64,000 nucleotides of DNA from CAZYTM01 sp964649725 (lineage in GTDB: Bacteria > Desulfobacterota > Desulfuromonadia > Geobacterales > Geobacteraceae), in the NCBI GenBank assembly GCA_964649725.1, contig CAZYTM010000001.1, forward strand, positions 558,001 to 622,000, given 5' to 3'. The first letter of the stretch is position 1. Each line of letters starts with the position of its first letter. This document shows positions 47,675 to 55,380 of this stretch, in pieces. The notes beneath the pieces are model-generated. The model saw nothing but the letters and a program-made list of their open reading frames with translations. It did not search any database and was not told the origin of the DNA. The position numbers and the translations under genes were made by a program.

Positions 47675-48895
47675 ATGGCCAAAAAAGAAGTTAAAAAGAT
47701 TGTCCTTGCCTATTCGGGCGGACTTGATACCTCGATTATCCTGAAGTGGCTGAAGAACGAGTATGGCTGCGAGGTGATAGCCTTCTCCGCCGACCTCGGC
47801 CAGGGGGACGAACTCGACCCGATCCGGGCCAAGGCGCTGGCGACCGGGGCGGACAAGGTCTATATCGACGACCTGAAGGAAGAGTTCGTCCGCGACTTCG
47901 TCTTTCCGATGTTCCGCGCCAACGCCATCTACGAAGGGCACTACCTGCTCGGCACCTCCATAGCCCGGCCGCTGATCGCCAAGCGGCAGATGGAGATAGC
48001 CAGGCTGGAGGGGGCCGATGCGGTCTCCCATGGCGCCACAGGTAAGGGGAACGACCAGGTACGCTTCGAACTTGCCTACTATCACTTCAATCCGGCCATC
48101 ACCGTCATCGCCCCGTGGCGCGACTGGAAACTGACCAGCCGCAAGGCGCTGATCGCCTATGCGAAGAAGAACGACATACCGATCCCGGTCACCAAGAAGC
48201 GCCCCTGGTCCAGCGATCGGAACCTGCTACATATCTCCTTCGAAGGGGGGATCCTGGAGGATACCTGGGCCGAGCCGCCGGAGAACATGTTCGTCCTTAC
48301 CAAGGCGCCGGAAAAAGCACCTAACAAGCCGCAGTACGTGGAGGTCGAGTTCAAAAACGGCAATGCCGTGGCTGTCGACGGTGTCAAGATGACCCCGGCC
48401 CAGCTTTTGGCCCATCTCAACTACCTGGGTGGCGAACATGGCATCGGCCGGGTCGATCTGCTGGAGAACCGCTCGGTCGGGATGAAGTCGCGCGGCATCT
48501 ACGAGACCCCGGGCGGCACCATCCTGCGCGAGGCGCACATGGCAGTCGAGCAGATCACCATGGACCGCGAAGTGATGCGGGTACGCGACTCCCTCATCCC
48601 GGAATACGCCAAGATGGTCTATTCCGGCTACTGGTTCTCGCCGGAGCGGGAGATGCTGCAGACCCTGATCGACGAGTCGCAGAAGTGCGTCAACGGGGTG
48701 GCCCGGGTCAAGCTTTACAAGGGGCACTGCCGCACCGTCGGCCGGAAGTCGGAGAGCGATTCCCTCTTCAACCTCGACTTTGCCACCTTCGAGAAGGACC
48801 AGGTCTACAACCAGGCCGATGCTACCGGCTTTATCAAGCTCAATTCACTCCGGCTCAGGATCAGGTCGCTGATGCAGGCGCAGAAGAAGAAGTAA
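47675..48895 (+). CDS. argG: Argininosuccinate synthase
   Basis: 406 aa. Joins citrulline and aspartate using ATP. The N-terminal pyrophosphatase loop AYSGGLDTSIILKWL, HGATGKGNDQVRFE and the ENRSVGMKSRGIYETPGG segment are diagnostic. AAGGAGAT lies upstream of the ATG. Separated from argF by structured element copy A. Confidence 0.98.
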   Translation: MAKKEVKKIVLAYSGGLDTSIILKWLKNEYGCEVIAFSADLGQGDELDPIRAKALATGADKVYIDDLKEEFVRDFVFPMFRANAIYEGHYLLGTSIARPLIAKRQMEIARLEGADAVSHGATGKGNDQVRFELAYYHFNPAITVIAPWRDWKLTSRKALIAYAKKNDIPIPVTKKRPWSSDRNLLHISFEGGILEDTWAEPPENMFVLTKAPEKAPNKPQYVEVEFKNGNAVAVDGVKMTPAQLLAHLNYLGGEHGIGRVDLLENRSVGMKSRGIYETPGGTILREAHMAVEQITMDREVMRVRDSLIPEYAKMVYSGYWFSPEREMLQTLIDESQKCVNGVARVKLYKGHCRTVGRKSESDSLFNLDFATFEKDQVYNQADATGFIKLNSLRLRIRSLMQAQKKK

Positions 48896-48965
48896 AACTA
48901 TTCGCTTTTTACCAGTCATAATTATCGTCGGGGCACAGTAGATCGTGTCCCGACAACTCTCTGCC

Positions 48966-49412
48966 ATGCCAAAGATACGCTATCGCAAGGAACATATCGT
49001 CACCTCGGTGGTTGCAGTGATCGTCGATGACCAGGAACGGGTCCTGCTGACCAAGCGGAAGATCCCCCCATTCCAGAACAAATGGGTGATGCCAGGGGGG
49101 AAGATCGACCTGGGCGAACCGATCCTGAAAGCGCTCCACCGCGAAGTGATGGAGGAGGTCGGTCTGGAGGTAGAGGTGGAAGACCTGGTGGATGTCTTCG
49201 AACACCTTACTCCAGGTGAGGAGAACGACCACTTCATCATCCTTTACTACCTCTGCCGTCCCCGCACTCTGGCCATCAACCATAACCCTGGCGAGGTGAC
49301 CGAGGCGCGCTGGGTGGCGATGGCAGAGCTGGCCGATTATCCGATGCCGGACGGGACCAGATTCATCCTCGGCAAGATATTCCCCTATCAGCGCCGGCAC
49401 GACGACAGGTAG
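48966..49412 (+). CDS. NUDIX hydrolase
   Basis: About 148 aa. The NUDIX box runs GGKIDLGEPILKALHREVME then EVGL, matching G-x5-E-x7-REUxEExGU. It hydrolyses a nucleoside diphosphate linked to another group; the substrate cannot be told from sequence. The start is uncertain: ATG 48966 gives MPKIRYRKEHIV, while GTG 48945 adds seven residues; neither has a strong ribosome site. It is followed after 6 bases by a nitrilase-like gene, and the two probably form a pair inside the arginine cluster. Confidence 0.88.
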   Translation: MPKIRYRKEHIVTSVVAVIVDDQERVLLTKRKIPPFQNKWVMPGGKIDLGEPILKALHREVMEEVGLEVEVEDLVDVFEHLTPGEENDHFIILYYLCRPRTLAINHNPGEVTEARWVAMAELADYPMPDGTRFILGKIFPYQRRHDDR

Positions 49413-49418
49413 AGCTAT

Positions 49419-50576
49419 ATGGTCCAGATCATCGACAAGAGAGTGAATCTCGATTTTCCGCTCGGCCACCATATGCACTGCCTTATCGCCCAGATCCCGA
49501 ATTCGCTCCGCCGCGCCGAGGTCGGTTTCATGCTGGTTGAGCCGGAGCAGAAGTGGGCCCAGGTGACAGCACTGCTCGACCTGGTGGCCGGGGGGGAGAG
49601 CAACCTGAAAAAGCTCCACTTCCTGATGCTGCCGGAGAGCGCCATCCCCTTTGCCCGTTTCGACGAGATGCTGGAACGGATAGGTCGCGGCTTCCGCCCC
49701 AATACGGTGACCATGTTCGGTGTCGAGCATATCACCCTGAAGAGCTACCGGGAGCTGCTGGAGCGGTTCCGGGAGGATAACAGCGAGGTGATCGAACTGG
49801 TCGACCGGGATATAAATTCCGGGGATGTGCTGGAGATGCCTGTAAACTGGTGCTGTACAGCGATCATGGAGGCGGACGGCAAGCTGCGGGTCTTTCTCGA
49901 GGCCAAGTCGCACCCCTTTCATGGCGAAGAGTTTCTCGACAAGTTCCACGACCTGTACCGCGGCCGCCACTTCTATCTCTACCGCTGCCGCCCGGCCTGC
50001 TTCAACTTCATGGTGCTGATCTGCCTCGACTACCTCTACCGCGACCTGTATGCCTCCAATATCAGGCAGATCATCGACCATGCCAACCAGCTCTTCTTCA
50101 CCACTCGCCAGGCCCTGGACGCACTCTTTGTCATCCAGTGCAACCCGAAGCCGGAGCACCGGGCCTACTGGGAGGTTTTGACCGGGTTTTACGGCGAATA
50201 CCTGGAGGACACCCCCGGAGTAAGAGAGACGGTCACGGTCTTCGGCAACAGTTCGGATGAGACCCGCATCGAAAATAAACAGGTGGGTGAATTCGGCCAT
50301 TCTGCGGTAGTGATCAACAGGCACCACAAGCTGGCCAAGGTGCATCTCCCCGAGTTCGCCACTGACGATTTCAACGGCGCGCCGCTCTGCCGACTCCGCT
50401 TCGGTAGCAATACCAGGCTCTACTATTTCAACCTCCCGCAGCACCATGAGCTCGACCCGCGCACTACCAGGGTGCCGCTCAAGGTGCATAACATTATGCG
50501 CTGGTCGAGCGATGAGCAATGGGTCAGGATTACAGGGGAAGAGATTGTAGCGGGCTTCGAAATCGGGCGGGAATGA
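49419..50576 (+). CDS. Nitrilase-superfamily-like protein
   Basis: 385 aa, longer than ordinary nitrilases (about 260-330). A possible Glu-Lys-Cys triad is visible in order: LMLPESAIPF, FLEAKSHPFHG and MVLICLDYLYRDLY. C-terminal regions include TVFGNSSDETRI and RLRFGSNTRLYYFNLP. I know no characterised relative; distant nitrilase-like domains of this kind also occur fused to reverse transcriptases in defence systems (DRT1-type), but no RT is here. It follows the NUDIX gene by 6 bases. A role in the arginine pathway is not indicated by sequence. Confidence 0.65.
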   Translation: MVQIIDKRVNLDFPLGHHMHCLIAQIPNSLRRAEVGFMLVEPEQKWAQVTALLDLVAGGESNLKKLHFLMLPESAIPFARFDEMLERIGRGFRPNTVTMFGVEHITLKSYRELLERFREDNSEVIELVDRDINSGDVLEMPVNWCCTAIMEADGKLRVFLEAKSHPFHGEEFLDKFHDLYRGRHFYLYRCRPACFNFMVLICLDYLYRDLYASNIRQIIDHANQLFFTTRQALDALFVIQCNPKPEHRAYWEVLTGFYGEYLEDTPGVRETVTVFGNSSDETRIENKQVGEFGHSAVVINRHHKLAKVHLPEFATDDFNGAPLCRLRFGSNTRLYYFNLPQHHELDPRTTRVPLKVHNIMRWSSDEQWVRITGEEIVAGFEIGRE

Positions 50577-50697
50577 GGAACGCGGCTTTTCCGCCCTGGC
50601 GGCGTAAGTATGCGCCGCTCTCTGCTCGACGTAGCGCTGCTACGCCTGTGCGAGAGCACCTTGACAGCCTTGCCAGGACGAAAAATCCACGTTCCTC
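50575..50697 (+). repeat. Structured intergenic element, copy B (nitrilase-like gene to argH)
   Basis: Outer arms GAGGAACG (50575-50582, overlapping the stop codon) and CGTTCCTC (50690-50697), 8 bp perfect. Second arms CGCCCTGGC (50592-50600) and GCCAGGACG (50672-50680), one mismatch. GCTCTC (50617-50622) pairs with GAGAGC (50652-50657). Apical hairpin CGTAGC-GCT-GCTACG (50630-50644). ACGAAAAA follows the second arm. Confidence 0.8.
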
Positions 50698-50784
50698 GAT
50701 GAAGGCTTAGAACCATATTGTGCGGAGACGTAGCAGCGCTATGCAGAGATAGACAAAAAGCCGCGTTTCATTCCGGAGGGATAT

Positions 50785-52176
50785 ATGTCTAAAGACGAAT
50801 GCCATGATACCAAGTTATGGGGTGGCCGCTTCTCCCAGCCGACCGACAAGTTCGTCGAGGAGTTTACCGCCTCCATCGACTTTGACAAGCGACTCTATCA
50901 CCAGGATATCCGCGGCTCTATCGCCCATGCGCGGATGCTCGGCAAACAGGGGATCATCCCCCATGCCGATGTGGAGCAGATCATCCATGGGCTGCAGGAG
51001 ATCCTGGCGCAGATCGAGGCCGGCACCTTCGACTTCTCCATCGCCCTGGAAGATATCCATATGAATATCGAGTCCCGTCTCTCGGCGAAGATCGGCGAGG
51101 CCGGGAAGCGCCTCCATACCGGCCGCTCGCGCAACGACCAGGTGGCGGTAGATATCCGCCTCTATCTGCGTGATGAACTGGTGGAGATCTCCGCTTACAT
51201 CGACCTGCTGATAGATTCGCTCCTCTTCCAGGCCGAGCAGCACTTAGGCGTGATCATGCCGGGCTATACCCACCTGCAGACTGCCCAGCCGATCCTGTAT
51301 TCGCACCATATGCTAGCCTATGTGGAGATGTTCAAGCGGGACAAGGGGCGGATGGAGGACTGCCTGCAAAGGATGAACGTCCTGCCGCTCGGCGCCGGGG
51401 CGCTGGCCGGCACCACCTTCCCGATCGACCGGGAGTATGTGGCGGAACTGCTCGACTTCCCGGCAGTCACCCGTAACTCCCTAGATTCGGTCTCGGACCG
51501 TGATTTTGCCCTGGAGTTCATGTCCGCGGCAGCGATCCTGATGATGCACCTCTCCCGCTTCTCCGAGGAGTTGATCATCTGGTCGACCAGCGAATTCAGG
51601 TTTATCGAGCTCTCCGATGCTTTCTGTACCGGCTCTTCGATCATGCCGCAGAAGAAAAACCCGGATGTGCCTGAACTGGTCCGCGGCAAGACCGGCCGGG
51701 TCTACGGCAACCTGATGGCGCTCCTGACCGTGATGAAGTCGCTGCCACTCGCCTATAACAAGGATATGCAGGAGGACAAGGAGCCGCTCTTCGACAGCAT
51801 CGACACGGTCAAGGGTTCGCTGAAGATCTTCAGCGACATGGTCAGGGAGATGCGTGTGAACCGGGAGAGGATGCTGCAGGCCGCAGCCGGAGGCTTCTCT
51901 ACCGCCACCGACGTGGCCGACTACCTGGTCCGCAAGGGGATGCCGTTCCGGGATGCCCACGAAGTGGTAGGGAAAGCGGTCGCCTATTGCATCGCCAACG
52001 GCAAGGAGCTACCGGAGCTTGCCCTGGCCGAGTGGCAGGGTTTCTCGGGGCAGATCGGCGAGGATATATACGCTGCCATCACCCTGGAGGCATCGGTCAA
52101 TGCCAGGCGGGCGACCGGGGGGACGGCGACAGAAAGAGTCAAGGCAGAGATAGAACGGATCAAAAACGGTAAGTAG
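50785..52176 (+). CDS. argH: Argininosuccinate lyase
   Basis: 463 aa. Splits argininosuccinate into arginine and fumarate. LWGGRFSQPTDKFVEEFTAS at the start, HTGRSRNDQVAVDIRLY and the fumarase-family signature GSSIMPQKKNPDVPEL are intact. CGGAGGG precedes the ATG. Structured elements lie on both sides (copies B and C). Confidence 0.98.
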   Translation: MSKDECHDTKLWGGRFSQPTDKFVEEFTASIDFDKRLYHQDIRGSIAHARMLGKQGIIPHADVEQIIHGLQEILAQIEAGTFDFSIALEDIHMNIESRLSAKIGEAGKRLHTGRSRNDQVAVDIRLYLRDELVEISAYIDLLIDSLLFQAEQHLGVIMPGYTHLQTAQPILYSHHMLAYVEMFKRDKGRMEDCLQRMNVLPLGAGALAGTTFPIDREYVAELLDFPAVTRNSLDSVSDRDFALEFMSAAAILMMHLSRFSEELIIWSTSEFRFIELSDAFCTGSSIMPQKKNPDVPELVRGKTGRVYGNLMALLTVMKSLPLAYNKDMQEDKEPLFDSIDTVKGSLKIFSDMVREMRVNRERMLQAAAGGFSTATDVADYLVRKGMPFRDAHEVVGKAVAYCIANGKELPELALAEWQGFSGQIGEDIYAAITLEASVNARRATGGTATERVKAEIERIKNGK

Positions 52177-52273
52177 GAACGCGCCTTTTCCGCAATATCT
52201 GCGTAAGCCTGCGGTGCTCTCTGCGCGACAGAGCCATGACAGCCTTGATCTTGCGAAAAAATCGCATTACGTT
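52177..52273 (+). repeat. Structured intergenic element, copy C (after argH)
   Basis: Short copy. Second arms CGCAATATC (52191-52199) and GATCTTGCG (52247-52255) are identical to copy A. The inner stem is GCTCT/AGAGC (52216-52220, 52230-52234) and the GTAGC apical hairpin is missing. Outer arms are weaker (AACG with CGTT at 52270-52273). A GCGAAAAAA tract follows the second arm. Confidence 0.7.
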
Positions 52274-52293
52274 GGATGCGAATCCTGAACATC

Positions 52294-52351
52294 GAGGAGC
52301 GAACACCCCGTTTGCTCAGAGTAGACTCGAACCACTGGGAGTTCGCTCCTC
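52294..52351. repeat. 11-bp inverted repeat before the lipoprotein gene
   Basis: GAGGAGCGAAC (52294-52304) and GTTCGCTCCTC (52341-52351) are perfectly complementary around a 36-base loop, with no T-run. It lies 27 bases before the lipoprotein start and just after copy C, and could form in the leader mRNA. Confidence 0.6.
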
Positions 52352-52378
52352 GTGGTGGATAGGGTAAAGTTCTGCAAT

Positions 52379-53125
52379 ATGAAAAGAGTCTGGTTGATAG
52401 TATTGATAACGATTCTCCTTGCCGGTTGTGGCCGGCGCGGGGCGCTGGTACCTCCTGATGCGCTGGTACCGGCGGCGGTCAGCGACCTGACAGTGGCCCA
52501 GCAGGGGAGGAACTTTCTGGTCTCCTGGTCGATACCGGGGAAGGAGGAGGGTGGGGCGCCGCTCAAGGGGCTGGCCGGATTCCAGCTCTTCCGCCGCGAA
52601 GTTCTGCCGTTGGCAGAAGATTGCGAGGAGTGCCCGACCGCCTATCGACTAATCAAAGCGGTAGACCTTGATTTTCCGCAGGGGGTGCTTCGGGACGACC
52701 GACGCATCATTTATCTCGACAGCGACCTGACCCTCGACACCACCTATCAGTACAAGGTACTTGCCTTGAAGAAGGACGGCAGCAGCAGCAAGATCTCCAA
52801 CCGGGTGCGGCGTCAGGTGCTGCAGCCACCGCCGGCCCCGGTAGTGCAGCTCACCATGACCCCTTACAGCGCCCAGCTCAGTTGGCAGCAGCAGCCGACG
52901 GCAAACGCCATCCTGACCGGCTACCATATCTATCGCCGTCGTCTCGGGTCGACTAATCTCCATGAACTGCTTGCCACGGTGACCGGGAAAAGCTATGAAG
53001 ACCAGCGGCTCCAGGCTGATATCGACTATGAATACAGCGTCTCCAGTCAGGTCAAGGTCGGTGAGATGCTGCTGGAGAGCAGCTTTTCCGCTCCCCGCAG
53101 CGGCCGGCTGGCCCCTCCGGAATAA
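52379..53125 (+). CDS. Lipoprotein with fibronectin type III-like domains
   Basis: 248 aa from the ATG at 52379. A lipoprotein signal (MKRVWLIVLITILLAGCGRR) has lipobox LAGC, so it should be lipidated on the Cys near residue 17. Two FnIII-like domains follow (about 35-150 and 155-240; VSDLTVAQQGRNFLVSWSIP, ILTGYHIYRRR). An earlier in-frame GTG at 52352 would put nine residues before the signal and is unlikely. It lies between argH and dapA, a position where related genomes often carry a similar lipoprotein. Role unknown. Confidence 0.85.
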   Translation: MKRVWLIVLITILLAGCGRRGALVPPDALVPAAVSDLTVAQQGRNFLVSWSIPGKEEGGAPLKGLAGFQLFRREVLPLAEDCEECPTAYRLIKAVDLDFPQGVLRDDRRIIYLDSDLTLDTTYQYKVLALKKDGSSSKISNRVRRQVLQPPPAPVVQLTMTPYSAQLSWQQQPTANAILTGYHIYRRRLGSTNLHELLATVTGKSYEDQRLQADIDYEYSVSSQVKVGEMLLESSFSAPRSGRLAPPE

Positions 53126-53155
53126 AGTTAATATCCTCTGGAAGTGCGGAATATT

Positions 53156-53184
53156 TTGACATTTTCCCGCCTCTGTGCTAAAAA
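53156..53184 (+). promoter_or_regulatory. Candidate promoter of the dap genes
   Basis: TTGACA at 53156-53161, a 17-base spacer and TAAAAA at 53179-53184. It leaves a leader of about 220 bases before dapA. I saw a short CCTGG/CCAGG hairpin in the leader but none of the lysine riboswitch (L-box) features I know. Confidence 0.5.
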
Positions 53185-53408
53185 AGAACACTTTTTTCTA
53201 AGCTTACCCGACTCAGCGGCGGATTTGATATCATTTGTTCCATGCTCCCTGGAGGAAGATCCCAGGCATCACTTTCAGAACATGCCGCTAGAGTCGCAAT
53301 CAAAGCGTTTGTCGCCAATGAATAACTACAGGCCAGCCGCACAGCAAAAAGCACCGGGTGCAGGAAATACACAGCCGGACTTATTGCGAAGCGGCCAAGG
53401 AGGAAGAT

Positions 53409-54281
53409 ATGTTCAAAGGGAGCATCGTAGCAATCGTCACCCCGTTCAAGAACGGGGCAGTAGACACGGAGAAACTGCGTGAACTGGTGGAGTTCCAGAT
53501 CAGCAGCGGCACCGACGGCATCGTCCCGTGCGGCACCACCGGAGAGGCGTCGACCCTCGACTATGACGAGCATATGCTGGTGGTGAAGACGGTCATCGAC
53601 CAGGTGAAGAAGCGGGTCCCGGTCATTGCCGGCACCGGCTCCAACTCTACCACTGAGGCGATCGAGCTGACCAGGCAGGCCAAGGAGGCGGGGGCCGATG
53701 GTGCGCTGCTGGTCACCCCCTACTACAACAAGCCGACCCAGGAGGGGCTCTTCCGCCACTACACAGCGGTGGCAGATGCTGTGGCGCTGCCGCAGATCCT
53801 CTACAATGTCCCTGGCCGGACCGGGGTCAACCTGCTGCCGGAGACCGTGGCCAGGCTGGCGCCGCACAAGAACATCGTCGCCATCAAGGAGGCGACCGGC
53901 TCCCTGCAGCAGGGGTCCGAAGTGCTGGCCCTCTGCGGCGACCAGATCGACGTCCTCTCCGGCGACGACTTCATCACCTTTCCGCTGATGGCCTGTGGCG
54001 CCAAAGGGGTTATCTCGGTGGTGGCCAACATCATGCCGAAAGAGGTGGCGCACCTGGTCGACGCCTTTGCCGCCGGCAAGATGGAGGAGGCACGGCAGTG
54101 GCACCTGAAGCTGTTGAAGATCTCCAACGCCATGTTCATCGAGACCAACCCGGTGCCGGTAAAGACCGCGGTCGCCCTGATGGGGAAGGCGTCGGATGAG
54201 GTGAGGCTGCCGCTGGCACCGATGGCGGATGGGAATAAGGCCAAGTTGGTAGCGATAATGAAAGAATACGGGCTGCTGTAG
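53409..54281 (+). CDS. dapA: 4-hydroxy-tetrahydrodipicolinate synthase
   Basis: 290 aa. Condenses pyruvate with aspartate semialdehyde. Start at ATG 53409 with AAGGAGG upstream and the normal N-terminus MFKGSIVAIVTPFKNG; a longer frame from 53358 is not supported. CGTTGEASTL, the Tyr motif YYNKPTQEGLFRHY and the Schiff-base Lys in IVAIKEATGS are all present. First of dapA-dapB-dapL. Confidence 0.97.
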   Translation: MFKGSIVAIVTPFKNGAVDTEKLRELVEFQISSGTDGIVPCGTTGEASTLDYDEHMLVVKTVIDQVKKRVPVIAGTGSNSTTEAIELTRQAKEAGADGALLVTPYYNKPTQEGLFRHYTAVADAVALPQILYNVPGRTGVNLLPETVARLAPHKNIVAIKEATGSLQQGSEVLALCGDQIDVLSGDDFITFPLMACGAKGVISVVANIMPKEVAHLVDAFAAGKMEEARQWHLKLLKISNAMFIETNPVPVKTAVALMGKASDEVRLPLAPMADGNKAKLVAIMKEYGLL

Positions 54282-54328
54282 AGAAGCGAGCCTTGGCCAC
54301 TTTGACCTGACGAGAAAAACTCGCTTCT
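54282..54328 (+). repeat. Shortened structured element, copy E (dapA-dapB)
   Basis: AGAAGCGAG (54282-54290) pairs perfectly with CTCGCTTCT (54320-54328). Between them, GACCTGACGAGAAAAA resembles the 3' half of the larger copies (GCCAGGACGAAAAA), but the inner arms are mostly lost. It begins right behind the dapA stop, like the others. Confidence 0.55.
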
Positions 54329-54374
54329 GTAACAAATGAAGATATAAGAAGAAAACCCTATCGAGGTACCAGAT

Positions 54375-55175
54375 ATGATCAAGATAGCTGTCTGCGGGGC
54401 TGCCGGTCGAATGGGGCAGCGGATCATCGTGGCGGTCAAGGAGGCTGGTTGTCAGCTTTCCGGGGCTCTGGAGTGGCCTGGGCACGAGCTGCTCGGCCAG
54501 GATGCCGGGGTGGTGGCTGGTTGCGGCCTGCTCGGGGTACCGATCAGCGCCGACCTGAATGCGGTAGTTGCCGGCTGCGACGTGCTGATCGACTTCACCA
54601 ACCCGAAGGTCTCCTTGAAGAACATGGAGGTCTGCGGCCTGCAGAAGAAGGGGATCGTCATCGGCTCCACCGGCTTCTCCCCCGAGGAGCGGGGTCTGGC
54701 AGTGGAGCTGGCGAAGGATATCCCCTGCGTGCTGGCGCCGAACATGTCGGTCGGGGTGAATGTCTGCTTCAAGGTGTTGAAGGATATCGCCAAAACCCTG
54801 GGGGACGACTTCGACGTGGAGATCGTCGAGCTGCACCACAACAAGAAGAAGGACGCCCCATCCGGTACTGCGGTGAGGATGGGGGAGGTGGTGGCCGAGG
54901 CCCTGGGTCGCGACTACAACAAGGTAGCCCGCTGCTGCAGGGAAGGGATCGTCGGCGAGCGGAGCAAAGAGGAGATCGGCATGCAGACCGTCCGCGGCGG
55001 CGACATAATCGGCGAGCATACGGTCTACTTCATCGGCCAGGGGGAGCGGATCGAGCTGTCCCACCGGGCCATGACCAGGGATATGTTCTCCCGCGGCTCG
55101 GTAAGGGCGGCCCAGTGGGTGGTGTCGCAGAAACCTGGGCTGTACGACATGCAGGACGTGCTCGGTTTAAAATAA
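54375..55175 (+). CDS. dapB: 4-hydroxy-tetrahydrodipicolinate reductase
   Basis: 266 aa. NAD(P)H-dependent second step of the DAP branch. The nucleotide-binding motif AVCGAAGRMGQRI, GSTGFSPEERG and the catalytic signature ELHHNKKKDAPSGTA are intact. Its stop lies in the 5' outer arm of copy D. Confidence 0.97.
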   Translation: MIKIAVCGAAGRMGQRIIVAVKEAGCQLSGALEWPGHELLGQDAGVVAGCGLLGVPISADLNAVVAGCDVLIDFTNPKVSLKNMEVCGLQKKGIVIGSTGFSPEERGLAVELAKDIPCVLAPNMSVGVNVCFKVLKDIAKTLGDDFDVEIVELHHNKKKDAPSGTAVRMGEVVAEALGRDYNKVARCCREGIVGERSKEEIGMQTVRGGDIIGEHTVYFIGQGERIELSHRAMTRDMFSRGSVRAAQWVVSQKPGLYDMQDVLGLK

Positions 55176-55293
55176 ACGGTTCTTTCCCGCCCTGGCGGCG
55201 TAAGTCTTCGGCACCGGTTGTGCGGCGTAGCGCTGCTACGCCTCCGCCCGGCACCTCGACAGTCTTGCCAGGACGAAAAACTCCTCGTTTATT
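55171..55293 (+). repeat. Structured intergenic element, copy D (dapB-dapL)
   Basis: Outer arms AATAAACG (55171-55178, overlapping the dapB stop) and CGTTTATT (55286-55293), 8 bp perfect. Second arms CGCCCTGGC (55188-55196) and GCCAGGACG (55267-55275) as in copy B. Apical hairpin GGCGTAGC-GCT-GCTACGCC (55224-55242) as in copy A. ACGAAAAA follows the second arm. Confidence 0.8.
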
Positions 55294-55380
55294 GTTGGAA
55301 ATCCTTTGGCTACAAACTTGATTTGCCGCATCTGTGCGGCATTTCCTTTATACAAAACTATACTGGAGGGATTAACGAAG

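Noticed and set aside
53185..53408. Possible lysine riboswitch in the dapA leader
   Set aside because: None of the conserved L-box segments were found; only a weak short hairpin is present.
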